From the NCBI GenBank assembly GCA_016718655.1, contig JADKCV010000005.1, forward strand, positions 170,658 to 234,657: 64,000 nucleotides of DNA, given 5' to 3'. The stretch is from Flavobacteriales bacterium (GTDB taxonomy: Bacteria; Bacteroidota; Bacteroidia; Flavobacteriales_F; PHOS-HE28). This document shows, one piece after another, positions 10,691-19,283 of the stretch. Position 1 is the stretch's first letter. The number at the start of each line of letters is the position of its first letter. Under the pieces are notes generated by a model. That model did no database searches. It was not told where the DNA came from and worked only from the letters and a program-made list of their open reading frames with translations. Position numbers and translations under genes: made by a program.

Positions 10691-11119
10691 ATGCGGACAC
10701 TGATCCCCCTCCTCCTTCTTGCCTTGGCGCTACTCCTCTCGGACCTGCTCACTGTGCAACGGATGGACGGCTGTCCTGTGGAGCACTTGCCCACGCTCTA
10801 CGGTATGCCCCTGCCCTACCGCACCAGCATCCCGTGGGTGAACAGCATGAGTGGTGAGCTCTATGCGCAAGGACTGGTGATCGACCTGGTCTGCTGCATG
10901 CTGGTATTGGCCGGACTGCGTTCGGCCGCACAGCGCTGGCTCCCGATCGGCCTCCGTCAAGCGCGCTGGAGCCAATTCCTCTACCGTGGCGTGCTCGTCA
11001 TTTCCACACTGCTCATCACGTTCTTCGTGTTCATGGTGGAATGGCGCTGGGAACCGAAGCCTGATCTGGTGTTCGACTGTCCGGAATGGCAGTGGGCCAC
11101 GGGTGCCTTTCTCGAATAG
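10691..11119 (+). CDS. Small integral membrane protein, unknown function
   Basis: This 142-residue product has a hydrophobic N-terminus (IPLLLLALALLLSDLL) and two more likely membrane spans, around residues 58-77 (LVIDLVCCMLVLAGL) and 100-118 (GVLVISTLLITFFVFMV). Two cysteines occur in the loops or tail. I recognise no family. It is divergent from the GIY-YIG-like gene and followed by a short unknown gene on the same strand. Confidence 0.6.
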   Translation: MRTLIPLLLLALALLLSDLLTVQRMDGCPVEHLPTLYGMPLPYRTSIPWVNSMSGELYAQGLVIDLVCCMLVLAGLRSAAQRWLPIGLRQARWSQFLYRGVLVISTLLITFFVFMVEWRWEPKPDLVFDCPEWQWATGAFLE

Positions 11120-11221
11120 CCCAGTTGTCGTCGCTATCGAACCAGGCGCAGGCGATCCGATCCTCGGCTCCATCGTCGCTTGACCCTGTTCGAGCGATGT
11201 TCACTTGGTTCCGCATGGTCG

Positions 11222-11431
11222 ATGAGCTACCTTCAGCACATGAAGCGCAGCACGCCCCTCCCGCCGCTGAAGCCGATGGCATCGGAGCTCCCCAACGAAG
11301 TGGTGGTGGTGAGCGCACCCACGCGCTCCACAACACCACGCACCGTGGCGGTGGAATGGCGTGACGCGGCCGGTGAGTTGCACCGCGACGTGCTGACCCC
11401 CGAGCAGAGCAAAGTGTGGATCGCCAATTGA
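11222..11431 (+). CDS. Small hypothetical protein
   Basis: About 69 residues from the ATG at 11222, or 63 from the ATG at 11240 (MKRSTPLPPLKPMASELP). The C-terminal half, EVVVVSAPTRSTTPRTVAVEW...HRDVLTPEQSKVWIAN, has beta-strand character and good codon usage. No family is recognised. It lies between a membrane-protein gene and a response regulator, 155 bases from the latter. Confidence 0.4.
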   Translation: MSYLQHMKRSTPLPPLKPMASELPNEVVVVSAPTRSTTPRTVAVEWRDAAGELHRDVLTPEQSKVWIAN

Positions 11432-11586
11432 TCACGGCTTTCGCCTCAGCTGGTCTTGACTTATCGATCTCCTGGTCGATATTTGACCCCGCTAGCACCG
11501 TTCATGAACATTCCATCCTGATGGTCGTTCATGCGTTCATGCAGGCAATGCTAGTTTTCCTATCGGACCTATAGTACTCTCCCACT

Positions 11587-12246
11587 ATGAGCTCCAATAC
11601 CGTGCGTTTGGCCGTCATCGACGACCATATGATCATCAGGCGTGGTTTCGCCGAACTGGTGAATGAACGGCCGCCCTGGCAGGTGGTCGTCGAAGCAAGC
11701 AATGGCCTGGAATACGAGCAGCTGGCAGGGGCGCAACTCCCCATCCATGTGGCCCTCGTGGACCTGTTCATGCCCGAGCGGAACGGCTTCGACACCATTC
11801 GATGGATCCGCACCCACCAGCCCGACACGCTACCCATCGCGCTCACCTACGACCCGACGGAACTTTCCGTGCGCAGGGCGGTAGTGGCTGGGGCCCGAGG
11901 TGTACTCCCCAAGACCATCGAACCGGATGCGTTGTTCGCGGCTATCGAGGAGGTACTTCGGACGGGTTATCACTACAACGAGCTCGTCAGCGAAGAGCTG
12001 CGCACCCACCTGATGGCCAACCCGCACGAACTCGTTCATCCGAAGCTGGCGAACCTGTCGGTGCTCGAGCTGGAGTTCCTCCTCCACTATGGCAACCCTG
12101 AACGGGGCGAGGTGTCCCAGATCGCTCAGCGCATGGGCATGAGTAGCGCTTCCGTGGAGGACCTACGTCAACGGATCGCCTCCGAACTGGGTGTGCAGAC
12201 CAAGGCCCAAGCGGCCATGCTCCTGGAGTTGTTGGGCCAGCGCTGA
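11587..12246 (+). CDS. Orphan response regulator, NarL/FixJ-like
   Basis: 219 residues. The receiver domain spans about 5-125, with acidic pair VIDDH near residues 11-13, phosphoacceptor Asp59 (VALVDLFMP) and conserved Lys in LPKT near residue 105. The C-terminal region (about 150-215) has a HTH of LuxR type that is divergent: LSVLELEFLLHY, then SQIAQRMGMSSASVEDLRQRI. No histidine kinase is adjacent. Two similar orphan regulators occur at 23250 and 52352. It probably binds DNA and is phosphorylated by a distant kinase. A strong hairpin follows directly. Confidence 0.85.
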   Translation: MSSNTVRLAVIDDHMIIRRGFAELVNERPPWQVVVEASNGLEYEQLAGAQLPIHVALVDLFMPERNGFDTIRWIRTHQPDTLPIALTYDPTELSVRRAVVAGARGVLPKTIEPDALFAAIEEVLRTGYHYNELVSEELRTHLMANPHELVHPKLANLSVLELEFLLHYGNPERGEVSQIAQRMGMSSASVEDLRQRIASELGVQTKAQAAMLLELLGQR

Positions 12247-12252
12247 ACGCAA

Positions 12253-12285
12253 CGCGGGGGGCGGGCCGATGGCCCGCCCCCCGCG
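12253..12285. terminator. Bidirectional GC-rich terminator hairpin
   Basis: A perfect 15-bp stem (CGCGGGGGGCGGGCC with its complement) and GAT loop lies between convergent genes, 6 bases after the response regulator stop and 17 bases from the stop of the minus-strand gene. Confidence 0.85.
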
Positions 12286-12302
12286 CTCGATGCCGTTCCC
12301 GA

Positions 12303-12818
12303 TCAGAACACCATCGGTGCCTGGCGGCGAGCCGGTACGAGCTTCTTGGTGTGCGCCACGGCCACACAGCCGCCGCCTTGCTCGAAGCCCAGCGTTCCAA
12401 CCGGTCCCGCGAAGGCCTGGCCACCCATGTGCCGTTCCAGTTCGAGCACCACGGCGAAGCTGATTGTACGGTCCTGTTCGGCCATCGGACCATCCTGGGC
12501 GAAGTGCGTATCCACCATCACCTCCTTGGTCTGGTAGCCGGTACGCTCGAACCGCAAGGTGGCTTCCGTACCCACGGGCAGTTCCACTGTGAAGCGGCCT
12601 GTACGGGAGACATGCGCCAGTTCAATAGCCCCATCCACCTCCACTTCCACCAACACCTCCTCCATACGAAGGTCATCCACATGCAACCAACCGGTGAGCT
12701 TCACCGCTTCCGAGGAGGAACGGTCCATGCGCAACCCGGAGGCCTTGAGCACACCGGTGCCGATGAACAGGATGGCCAGTAGGGCCGCGTTGCGCTTGAG
12801 GGAGGAGGAGGTGATCAT
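12303..12818 (-). CDS. Secreted or membrane-anchored carboxypeptidase-regulatory-like protein
   Basis: 171 residues. The N-terminus has a basic start and a hydrophobic stretch (RNAALLAILFIGTGVL), either signal peptide or anchor. Residues about 40-105 (VKLTGWLHVDDLRMEEVLVEVEV...GTEATLRFERTGYQTKEV) resemble the CarboxypepD_reg/TonB-plug-like beta sandwich found in many Bacteroidota surface proteins. The C-terminus has GGGCVAVAHTKKL. The function is unknown. It converges on the response regulator at 11587. Confidence 0.6.
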   Translation of the reverse strand: MITSSSLKRNAALLAILFIGTGVLKASGLRMDRSSSEAVKLTGWLHVDDLRMEEVLVEVEVDGAIELAHVSRTGRFTVELPVGTEATLRFERTGYQTKEVMVDTHFAQDGPMAEQDRTISFAVVLELERHMGGQAFAGPVGTLGFEQGGGCVAVAHTKKLVPARRQAPMVF

Positions 12819-13126
12819 GGCGGTGTGGGTATAGCGGGTTGTGGTAATGGATACGGCACTGCCGCACCGGGGTTCCGTGCCAAAGCCCCACTTTCGACGG
12901 AGCGGGTGGCAAGCGTCGATGAACGCCGAAGTCCATAGCCGAACGCGTGACGCATGCGGCTTCTTCCGGAACCGCCTGCATATCCACCAAGGGCCGGCAG
13001 CACATCATCGGACACCCTTGGGCGCTTCGGATAGGATGAATACCATTCCAGCATGGTGCCCCGTCAAAGGCGAGCGACCGAAGACCTTCCTCCTCATTAC
13101 CTTCCTGCCGCCATTCCGCCCGGACC
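12819..13126. other. Intergenic region, no gene seen
   Basis: This region of 308 bases lies between two divergently transcribed genes and probably holds both promoters. No reading frame here looks like a real protein. Confidence 0.4.
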
Positions 13127-13726
13127 ATGCCTGCCCTCACCGCTGCCGACATCGCTTGGCACATGCGCCAATACGCTGCGGGCCTGCGCCATGAGTGGAT
13201 CACGCCCAATGCGCTGCTCTATGCCTGGGAAAGCGACCTGCTGACCGTAACACCGCAAGGGCACGTGGTGGAGGTGGAGATCAAGATCAGCCGGAGCGAC
13301 CTCGCCCACGACCTGCTGAAGCCCAAGCACGGTCAGGGCATGTTGATGAACGGCAGTTTCCAGACCAAGACCAATGGCGCCGGCCCCACCACTGCGGAAG
13401 CCTTGGAAATGGCCCGCCAACGTGCTGGTGCCACCCGTTGCCGACGGCCCAACTACTTCTGCTTCGCCATGCCCTGTGCCGTATACCGTGGCCTGCGAAC
13501 GGTCCGGATCCCACCCTATGCCGGCGTATACACCGTGGATGAACAAGGACGCGTCTTCGAGGAGCGACGACCGATCCAGCTGCACACCGAACGGATCGCA
13601 ACCCAGGACCTACTGGCCTTGGCGCGTAAGATGCACCACCGCTATTGGGACCAGGTGAGGCGGGCCCGGCCGGAGGAAGAGGTTCGTCCACTGGATCCGA
13701 CAGAGGATACGCGCGGTGCGGACTGA
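13127..13726 (+). CDS. Possible PD-(D/E)XK-like (MmcB-like) nuclease
   Basis: 199 residues. The motif VVEVEIKISRSDLAHDLLKPKH has the E-x-K core and following acidic residues seen in the restriction-endonuclease-like fold, comparable to MmcB-type or phage-associated proteins. PNYFCFAMPCAVYRGL and IPPYAGVYTVDEQGRV further resemble the second half of that family. The predicted role in DNA processing is an inference from these motifs. The start at 13127 is the first ATG and follows no clear ribosome-binding site, as is common in this phylum. A secreted-protein gene follows 60 bases downstream. Confidence 0.5.
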   Translation: MPALTAADIAWHMRQYAAGLRHEWITPNALLYAWESDLLTVTPQGHVVEVEIKISRSDLAHDLLKPKHGQGMLMNGSFQTKTNGAGPTTAEALEMARQRAGATRCRRPNYFCFAMPCAVYRGLRTVRIPPYAGVYTVDEQGRVFEERRPIQLHTERIATQDLLALARKMHHRYWDQVRRARPEEEVRPLDPTEDTRGAD

Positions 13727-13786
13727 ACGCTGACCGTACCGCACGTGGAACTGTGAAGCTGTACCTTCGGAATAAGCACCCGACCC

Positions 13787-15790
13787 ATGCGCACCACCCT
13801 CACCCTGCTCCTCGTCTGTTGTTTTTCGGTCGCACGAGGCCAGAACACCTGTGCCACTGCCTTGGCCATCACACCCGGTCTGCATGTGGTGGATACCGTG
13901 GATGGCACCCAAGTACCGCCCAACTGCCTGACCGCAGGAGTGAACACGTCACATGGCGAATGGTACCGATACACCCCCAGCGCGGATGGCGGCCTCTTCA
14001 TCAGCTCCGACCTGAGCGTGAACAGTGGGGACGACACGCGTTTGCACATCTACACCGGCGGCTGCGGTGCCCTGTTGTGTGTGGGTGGTGACGACGACAG
14101 CGGGACGGGCAATCTCTCGCGCACCATCATCAATGTGAGCGCTGGCACCACCTACCACTTCGCGTGGGATGACTACTGGAACGCGAACAGCTTCACCTTC
14201 CGCCTTGCCGACACCACGGGCTTCCTCTCGGCCGTGTCCTTCAACACGGTGCAGGTGAACCCGCTGGGCGGGATCGTGCGCGGCGTGGTGGACATGAACA
14301 ACGACGGCTTGGACGACATCGTGGCGGTGCAGAGCAATACCAGCCTGGGCATCACCCTCAGTACCACGGTCCATCACCAACTGCCCGGCGGCGGGTTCCA
14401 GGCCCAGACCTACGCCCACGACAGCATCCCCAATCGTCCTTCGTGGAGTTTCTGTGCCGGCGACCTCGATGGCAATGGGTACAACGACATGCTGTTCGCC
14501 GGGGGTTCGGCGGTTTCGCTGGTTTTCGCCGACGACCAAGGCACGGGGTTCCCGCGCGACACCACCTATGCCCAGTACGTGTTCTGCCAGCGCAGCAACA
14601 TGGTGGACATCAACAACGATGGTGCGCTCGATGCCTTCAGCTGCCACGATGTGGACCCCAACGTGTACTTCCTGAACGAGGGCGATGGCACCCTGTCCTT
14701 CCATCAAGGTGGGCTGGGCGATACCCCCAATGGCGGCAACTACGGCTCCATCTGGACCGACTATGACAACGATGGCGATGTGGACCTGTACCTCAGCAAG
14801 TGTCGCGGTAATGATCCCGCGAGCATCAACCAGATGCACCGCAACAACGGCGACGGCACCTTCACGGAAGTGGGTGCAACCATCGGGTTGGACCAATACC
14901 AGCAGAACTGGAGCACGGCCATCGGTGATCTGGACAACGACGGGGACATGGACGCGTTGGTGGGGGCCAGCAGCTTCTACACCGGTGGGCATGAGCTGCG
15001 GCGCAACGATGGCGGTGTCTTCACCGATGTCACCGCCGGATCCGGCTGGGCGGACTTCGCAGGCACCTCCATCCAGCACGTCACGCACGACTTCGACAAC
15101 GATGGTTGGCTGGACATCATGGGCGGTGGTGGTACCATCCTGATGAACAACGGCGACATGACCTTCACCTCCAATCCCGTGGGTTTCGAGGTGGGCGCGG
15201 TAGGCGATGTGAACAACGATGGCTTCCTGGACATGCTGCGGGACAATGCACTGCGCTTGAACGCAGGCAACGACAACCATTGGATCCGGGTGCAACCCGT
15301 GGGCACGGTGAGCAACCGCAACGCCATCGGTGCACGGGTCACCATCACCACGGCAGCGGGCAGTCAGGTACGTGAGATCCGCAGCGGCGATGGATTCACC
15401 TTCATGAGCACACTGGCCGCGCACTTCGGCATCGGCCAGGAGACCGCCATCGAGGAAGTGATCGTGCGCTTCCCCTCAGGTATTGTGAACACTGTGAGCA
15501 ACCCGCCCATCGACGGGACCCTCACCATCGTGGAGGAGGTCTCCACCGCAGTATCGATGAACACGGCACCGGCACTCCGCGTGCATCCTGTCCCTACCAG
15601 CGGACTGTTGCAGGTGACCGGTATTCGCGATCGAGCAACAGCCACCGTGCATGACATGCAGGGACGGGTGCTTCACCACGCGCAGGTGGTGGATGCCGTG
15701 TTGGATATGAGCGCGCTGGCGCCGGGCAGCTACCTCCTCCAAGTGGCCGATGCGGACGGCGTGCGGCAGGTGCGGTTCGTTCGGGAGTGA
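13787..15790 (+). CDS. Secreted FG-GAP/VCBS and ASPIC/UnbV-like protein with T9SS tail
   Basis: 667 residues with a signal peptide (MRTTLTLLLVCCFSVARG|Q). A PPC-like/bacterial pre-peptidase region spans about 20-145 (CGALLCVGGDDDSG). About six VCBS/FG-GAP calcium-binding repeats follow (VDMNNDGLDDIV, GDLDGNGYNDML, TDYDNDGDVDLYL, GDLDNDGDMDALV, HDFDNDGWLDIM, GDVNNDGFLDML). An ASPIC/UnbV-like segment (NHWIRVQPVG...NAIGARVTI) spans about 495-590. The C-terminus (LRVHPVPTSGLLQVTG ... GSYLLQVADADGVRQVRFVRE) is a T9SS type A sorting domain. It is similar to CRTAC1-like proteins and is exported and surface-bound or released; the ligand is unknown. Confidence 0.85.
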   Translation: MRTTLTLLLVCCFSVARGQNTCATALAITPGLHVVDTVDGTQVPPNCLTAGVNTSHGEWYRYTPSADGGLFISSDLSVNSGDDTRLHIYTGGCGALLCVGGDDDSGTGNLSRTIINVSAGTTYHFAWDDYWNANSFTFRLADTTGFLSAVSFNTVQVNPLGGIVRGVVDMNNDGLDDIVAVQSNTSLGITLSTTVHHQLPGGGFQAQTYAHDSIPNRPSWSFCAGDLDGNGYNDMLFAGGSAVSLVFADDQGTGFPRDTTYAQYVFCQRSNMVDINNDGALDAFSCHDVDPNVYFLNEGDGTLSFHQGGLGDTPNGGNYGSIWTDYDNDGDVDLYLSKCRGNDPASINQMHRNNGDGTFTEVGATIGLDQYQQNWSTAIGDLDNDGDMDALVGASSFYTGGHELRRNDGGVFTDVTAGSGWADFAGTSIQHVTHDFDNDGWLDIMGGGGTILMNNGDMTFTSNPVGFEVGAVGDVNNDGFLDMLRDNALRLNAGNDNHWIRVQPVGTVSNRNAIGARVTITTAAGSQVREIRSGDGFTFMSTLAAHFGIGQETAIEEVIVRFPSGIVNTVSNPPIDGTLTIVEEVSTAVSMNTAPALRVHPVPTSGLLQVTGIRDRATATVHDMQGRVLHHAQVVDAVLDMSALAPGSYLLQVADADGVRQVRFVRE

Positions 15791-15880
15791 GGCCCGATCG
15801 CGCGTTGGGGCCATCCGAAGGTCCATCAGGATAACGATCTCGAAGGAGTCACCGTACATGTGCGTGGATACACCGTTCAC

Positions 15881-17749
15881 TCAACGCACGAGCAAGAAGG
15901 ACCACGAGCTACCCAACGCGCTGAGGACGTACGCACCCGGAGACCATGACCCGGTCGGAAGGGTATGCTCCTGTGTACGTGCCATGCTCCTGCCCGATGC
16001 ATCGCGCACTTCCACCCACGTCCCGGTGGTCAACCCTTCGATGCGCATCCACGCTGCACCACCGTCGAACGCCAGACGCGGAGGGGCCATACCTGTGACC
16101 TCCTCCACACCGATGCCGTTCGTGCCTTGCCCGATGGTAACGGCCACATAGGCTTCCACCGGTGCATCGCCTTCCACCGAGCCGGCCACACTCCCGGTGC
16201 AGGACCCTTGCACGGAACTCGGCAGACCCTGCCATAAGCTGCCATCCCAGTAGGCTACAGCGATACCCGAACAACCAGCGAGGCCGCTCGCCGAAGCATC
16301 CTCCCAGAACAGTTGCACACGGGCATCATCGGTGCTACCGGTGCGCGTCAACGTCCAGTGTTCCACCGAACTGACAGAAACAAGGTCCGCGCTTAGCGAG
16401 ACCGTGTTGCCATAGGGTTGTGGGAAGTACTCGGCCGTGAATTCCGTGTCCGCGTCATTGATGTCCTGGATGCCCAAACGACGCCACGATCCATTCTTGC
16501 CCACCGGGAACACGAAGGCCTCACCACCGATCTTCCTCATGGGGCCGTTCACGTGGCTTGTGATGGAACCCGGTGTGGACGTGGCACCCTCGAGCAGCAC
16601 CAACAGGTCGTTGGATTGGGTGTGCACCAGGCCTTGTTCCAGGGACAACGGACCGGCCACCGTACACGTGCCCACCACTTGAACGCCACTGCTGGGGGTG
16701 GCCACACGCATCCCATGGAAGTTGCCGCCGCTGACAATGCTCGGTCCTTGGCCGATGAAGGCCACGGTATTCCCATCGGGATCGAAGGAACCCAGGTCGA
16801 TCCAGGCCGCTGCCACAAGGATCTCCTGTGGATCGGTATGCTGGAGGTTCGCACCTGAAGAGATGGTGACCGAGTGGAACCGGTAGGTACCCGAGCCGCG
16901 CAATTCCGCTTGCTGATCGATGTACACATCGCCCGGGTCGGACCAGAGGACTCCTTCATTGCGGATCTCCAGGTTCGCATCGAAGTGCAACGCTCCGCCC
17001 GTGATGCGGATGCTGTCCGTACCATTCGCCAGTTCGACCATTCCTCCTTGTGTCGTCAGGGTTCCACCGCTGAGGCCGATGTACAGGTCCATGGTGCTAC
17101 CCGCATCACCAACGATGTCGCCGCGGACAACGACCGTACCATCCTCCACCAACAGGCGGCCACTCCCACTGCCCGGCGACTCGCCGGTCCACAGCGCATC
17201 GCCGTTCACGGTCAAGGTCCCACCGGTGATGCGGTAATTGGGACGATGGTCCCCCACCTCGCATTCGAATCCGAGTTCACCCAGAATGGTCACGGTGCCT
17301 CCCACCTGGCTGAAGGTGCTGGGGCGGGTCAAGCTGCCATCGGCCACGGCCAGCACGCTCGTCACGGACAGGGATCCATTCGCAATGGAGAACAAGCCGC
17401 CCAGGCCCACGATCAACCGATCGGTGGTCAATGCACCGTTGGTCTGTTCCACTTCACCTTCGCCTTCGACCACGAACCGATCGGCCACTGATAGGCCTGC
17501 GGCAATGGTGAGGTGGCCATCCTCCACGAACAAGCGGTCCGGAGTGAACACGGACGTCGCGTTGATCGACGGATCGGCCATGACCCCGGTGTAATTGGCG
17601 CTATCGATCGTGATGTTCTCGCCATCCAGCGGCCAATCGCTCCAATTGCCGGGGTTGTTCCAATCGCTGTTGAGCGCGCCCGTCCAGTCCTGGGCGCTGG
17701 CGGTTGTGGCGATGAGCAGCACGGTGGAAAGTGTAAGAGTTAGACGCAT
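15881..17749 (-). CDS. Secreted beta-helix-like protein with T9SS tail
   Basis: 622 residues. A signal peptide (MRLTLTLSTVLLIATTASAQ) precedes DWTGALNSDWNNPGNWSDWPL, the GxxxxxWxxxxNW opening typical of Bacteroidota surface proteins with beta-helix layers. Repeated short strands (DRLFVEDGHLTIAAGLSV, DRFVVEGEGEVEQTNG) follow. A middle domain (MRKIGGEAFVFPVGKNGSWR) is common in T9SS cargo. The C-terminus, SGRSMARTQEHTLPTGSWSPGAYVL, resembles a type A sorting tail. It is the last of three co-directional genes separated by 5 and 8 bases, so probably one operon. Function unknown, perhaps adhesion. Confidence 0.8.
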   Translation of the reverse strand: MRLTLTLSTVLLIATTASAQDWTGALNSDWNNPGNWSDWPLDGENITIDSANYTGVMADPSINATSVFTPDRLFVEDGHLTIAAGLSVADRFVVEGEGEVEQTNGALTTDRLIVGLGGLFSIANGSLSVTSVLAVADGSLTRPSTFSQVGGTVTILGELGFECEVGDHRPNYRITGGTLTVNGDALWTGESPGSGSGRLLVEDGTVVVRGDIVGDAGSTMDLYIGLSGGTLTTQGGMVELANGTDSIRITGGALHFDANLEIRNEGVLWSDPGDVYIDQQAELRGSGTYRFHSVTISSGANLQHTDPQEILVAAAWIDLGSFDPDGNTVAFIGQGPSIVSGGNFHGMRVATPSSGVQVVGTCTVAGPLSLEQGLVHTQSNDLLVLLEGATSTPGSITSHVNGPMRKIGGEAFVFPVGKNGSWRRLGIQDINDADTEFTAEYFPQPYGNTVSLSADLVSVSSVEHWTLTRTGSTDDARVQLFWEDASASGLAGCSGIAVAYWDGSLWQGLPSSVQGSCTGSVAGSVEGDAPVEAYVAVTIGQGTNGIGVEEVTGMAPPRLAFDGGAAWMRIEGLTTGTWVEVRDASGRSMARTQEHTLPTGSWSPGAYVLSALGSSWSFLLVR

Positions 17750-17757
17750 GGGTAGGC

Positions 17758-19278
17758 TTAGTGTTGGATGACGAAACGTACCACTTCTGCCTGATCGGCG
17801 TGCAACAGGTACGTGCCGTTCGGCAAGGTGGACACATCCACCGTGTGCATCAGTGGCTCGATCAGCCCGTTCGCAATGGTGCGGCCGGACAGGTCCATGA
17901 TCCGATATGGCAGTGGTGTGCCATGTGCGGTGTATACCGTCAGTCGATCGTTGGCCGGTATCGGGTAGGCGTTCAGTGGGATGGTCACAGGATGTTCCGA
18001 TGCGCCGGTCGTAAGCTCGTCGATGTATCGGGTGACCGTCATGCTCCCCTGTCCCAACACATACAGGGCGCTATCCTTGCCGAGCACGCAGGCCACACCG
18101 TTGTAGCCGTAATACGGGTCGGTGTGCGCCCATTGCTGCACCCCATTGCGGTACTTCAGGGTCACGTACTGCTGGAACTGACCTTGGAACAAGGGACCAC
18201 CCTTACCGGTCACGTACACGTCGCCGTCCTCACGCACGGCCAGCCAACCGGGTATTTCATCGTTGGATGGCATGGCATCGTAGCTCGCATTCCAGAGCAA
18301 TGTGCCATCGAGGTCCGTTTGGAACGTGGTCCAATTCATATACCCGCCCGCCGGTGGGATCGTCCAACCCGTGACCGTGATCCGTCCATTCACCAGGGCC
18401 ATGCGCACCGGTTGGTCCGTCCCATTGAAGTCGTAAACATGCTGGGTCAATGAATCACCATCCGCACCGAAGGTCTTGAGGATGACATCCCGATCGCCGA
18501 GGGGCTGCGCGAGGTCCTGATACGAGGTCAATACATACGTGACAAGCGCGTCATCCACTTCCACATCATGTGCTGAATAGCCCCGCACCAAACGGCTCCA
18601 AAGAAGGTCGCCTGCTGTATCCCACATCGCCACCGCACCGTGGACCGCGCCGACCCCGGTGCCCGCAAGCACGATGCGATCCTCCTTCAGCCGCATGGCG
18701 TTCATCGTGACCCCTATCGGTTCCGCTTCCATCGTATGGAAGACCTCCACCCCGTTGGCGTCGTATTTGATCAGGTGGAATCCCGCGGGTTGCAAACCGG
18801 CCGCACCCACGTACAGGTTGTCGTCGCTGTCCACCACACAACGCACCTGAACGCCGAAGATGAACGTGGGACCCAATGTCCTGCGCCACAACAGGGTTCC
18901 CGCAGGGTCGTACTTCAGCACGATCACGGAATCCGGGAAGATGTTGCTGGTACCGGTGTAGCTGTAGCCGGTCACGTAGATCTGGTTGGTGACCGAGGTC
19001 GTCACCCAAGTGGGCTGTTCCCAGTAGGCGTTGACACCGGTGCCATCGACCTGCTCCCAGAGCAGCACGCCTTCCTTGTTATACTTCTGTGTGAAGAGGT
19101 TCGCAGCGCCGACAAAACTGGAGCGCGTGCCGACGACCACCACGTTGTCCGACGTGTCCCGCGCGGCCATCACTCCGTTCTTGTACGTGTCCGCCGCGGC
19201 GTGTGACCAGTCGATGGTGTACTGGGCGTGCGATGCCGATGCGAGCAAACCGATCAGTAGGTGATATATGCGTGGCAT
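17758..19278 (-). CDS. Secreted beta-propeller (SBBP-like) protein with T9SS tail
   Basis: About 506 residues. I chose the ATG at 19278 because MPRIYHLLIGLLASASHAQ is a clean signal peptide, while an in-frame ATG 15 codons earlier would run into the preceding gene. The body has propeller-like blades (LFTQKYNKEGVLLWEQVDGT, VIVLKYDPAGTLLWRRTLG, LYVGAAGLQPAGFHLIKYDANG). The tail, PLNAYPIPANDRLTVYTAHG ending VVRFVIQH, is a T9SS type A domain. The gap to the gene on its left is 8 bases and to the one on its right 5 bases, which supports co-transcription. Confidence 0.83.
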   Translation of the reverse strand: MPRIYHLLIGLLASASHAQYTIDWSHAAADTYKNGVMAARDTSDNVVVVGTRSSFVGAANLFTQKYNKEGVLLWEQVDGTGVNAYWEQPTWVTTSVTNQIYVTGYSYTGTSNIFPDSVIVLKYDPAGTLLWRRTLGPTFIFGVQVRCVVDSDDNLYVGAAGLQPAGFHLIKYDANGVEVFHTMEAEPIGVTMNAMRLKEDRIVLAGTGVGAVHGAVAMWDTAGDLLWSRLVRGYSAHDVEVDDALVTYVLTSYQDLAQPLGDRDVILKTFGADGDSLTQHVYDFNGTDQPVRMALVNGRITVTGWTIPPAGGYMNWTTFQTDLDGTLLWNASYDAMPSNDEIPGWLAVREDGDVYVTGKGGPLFQGQFQQYVTLKYRNGVQQWAHTDPYYGYNGVACVLGKDSALYVLGQGSMTVTRYIDELTTGASEHPVTIPLNAYPIPANDRLTVYTAHGTPLPYRIMDLSGRTIANGLIEPLMHTVDVSTLPNGTYLLHADQAEVVRFVIQH

Positions 19279-19283
19279 TTGGA

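Noticed and set aside
13949..15424. Minus-strand frame (491 codons) over the VCBS protein
   Set aside because: Antisense shadow produced by the GC-rich third positions of the real gene.
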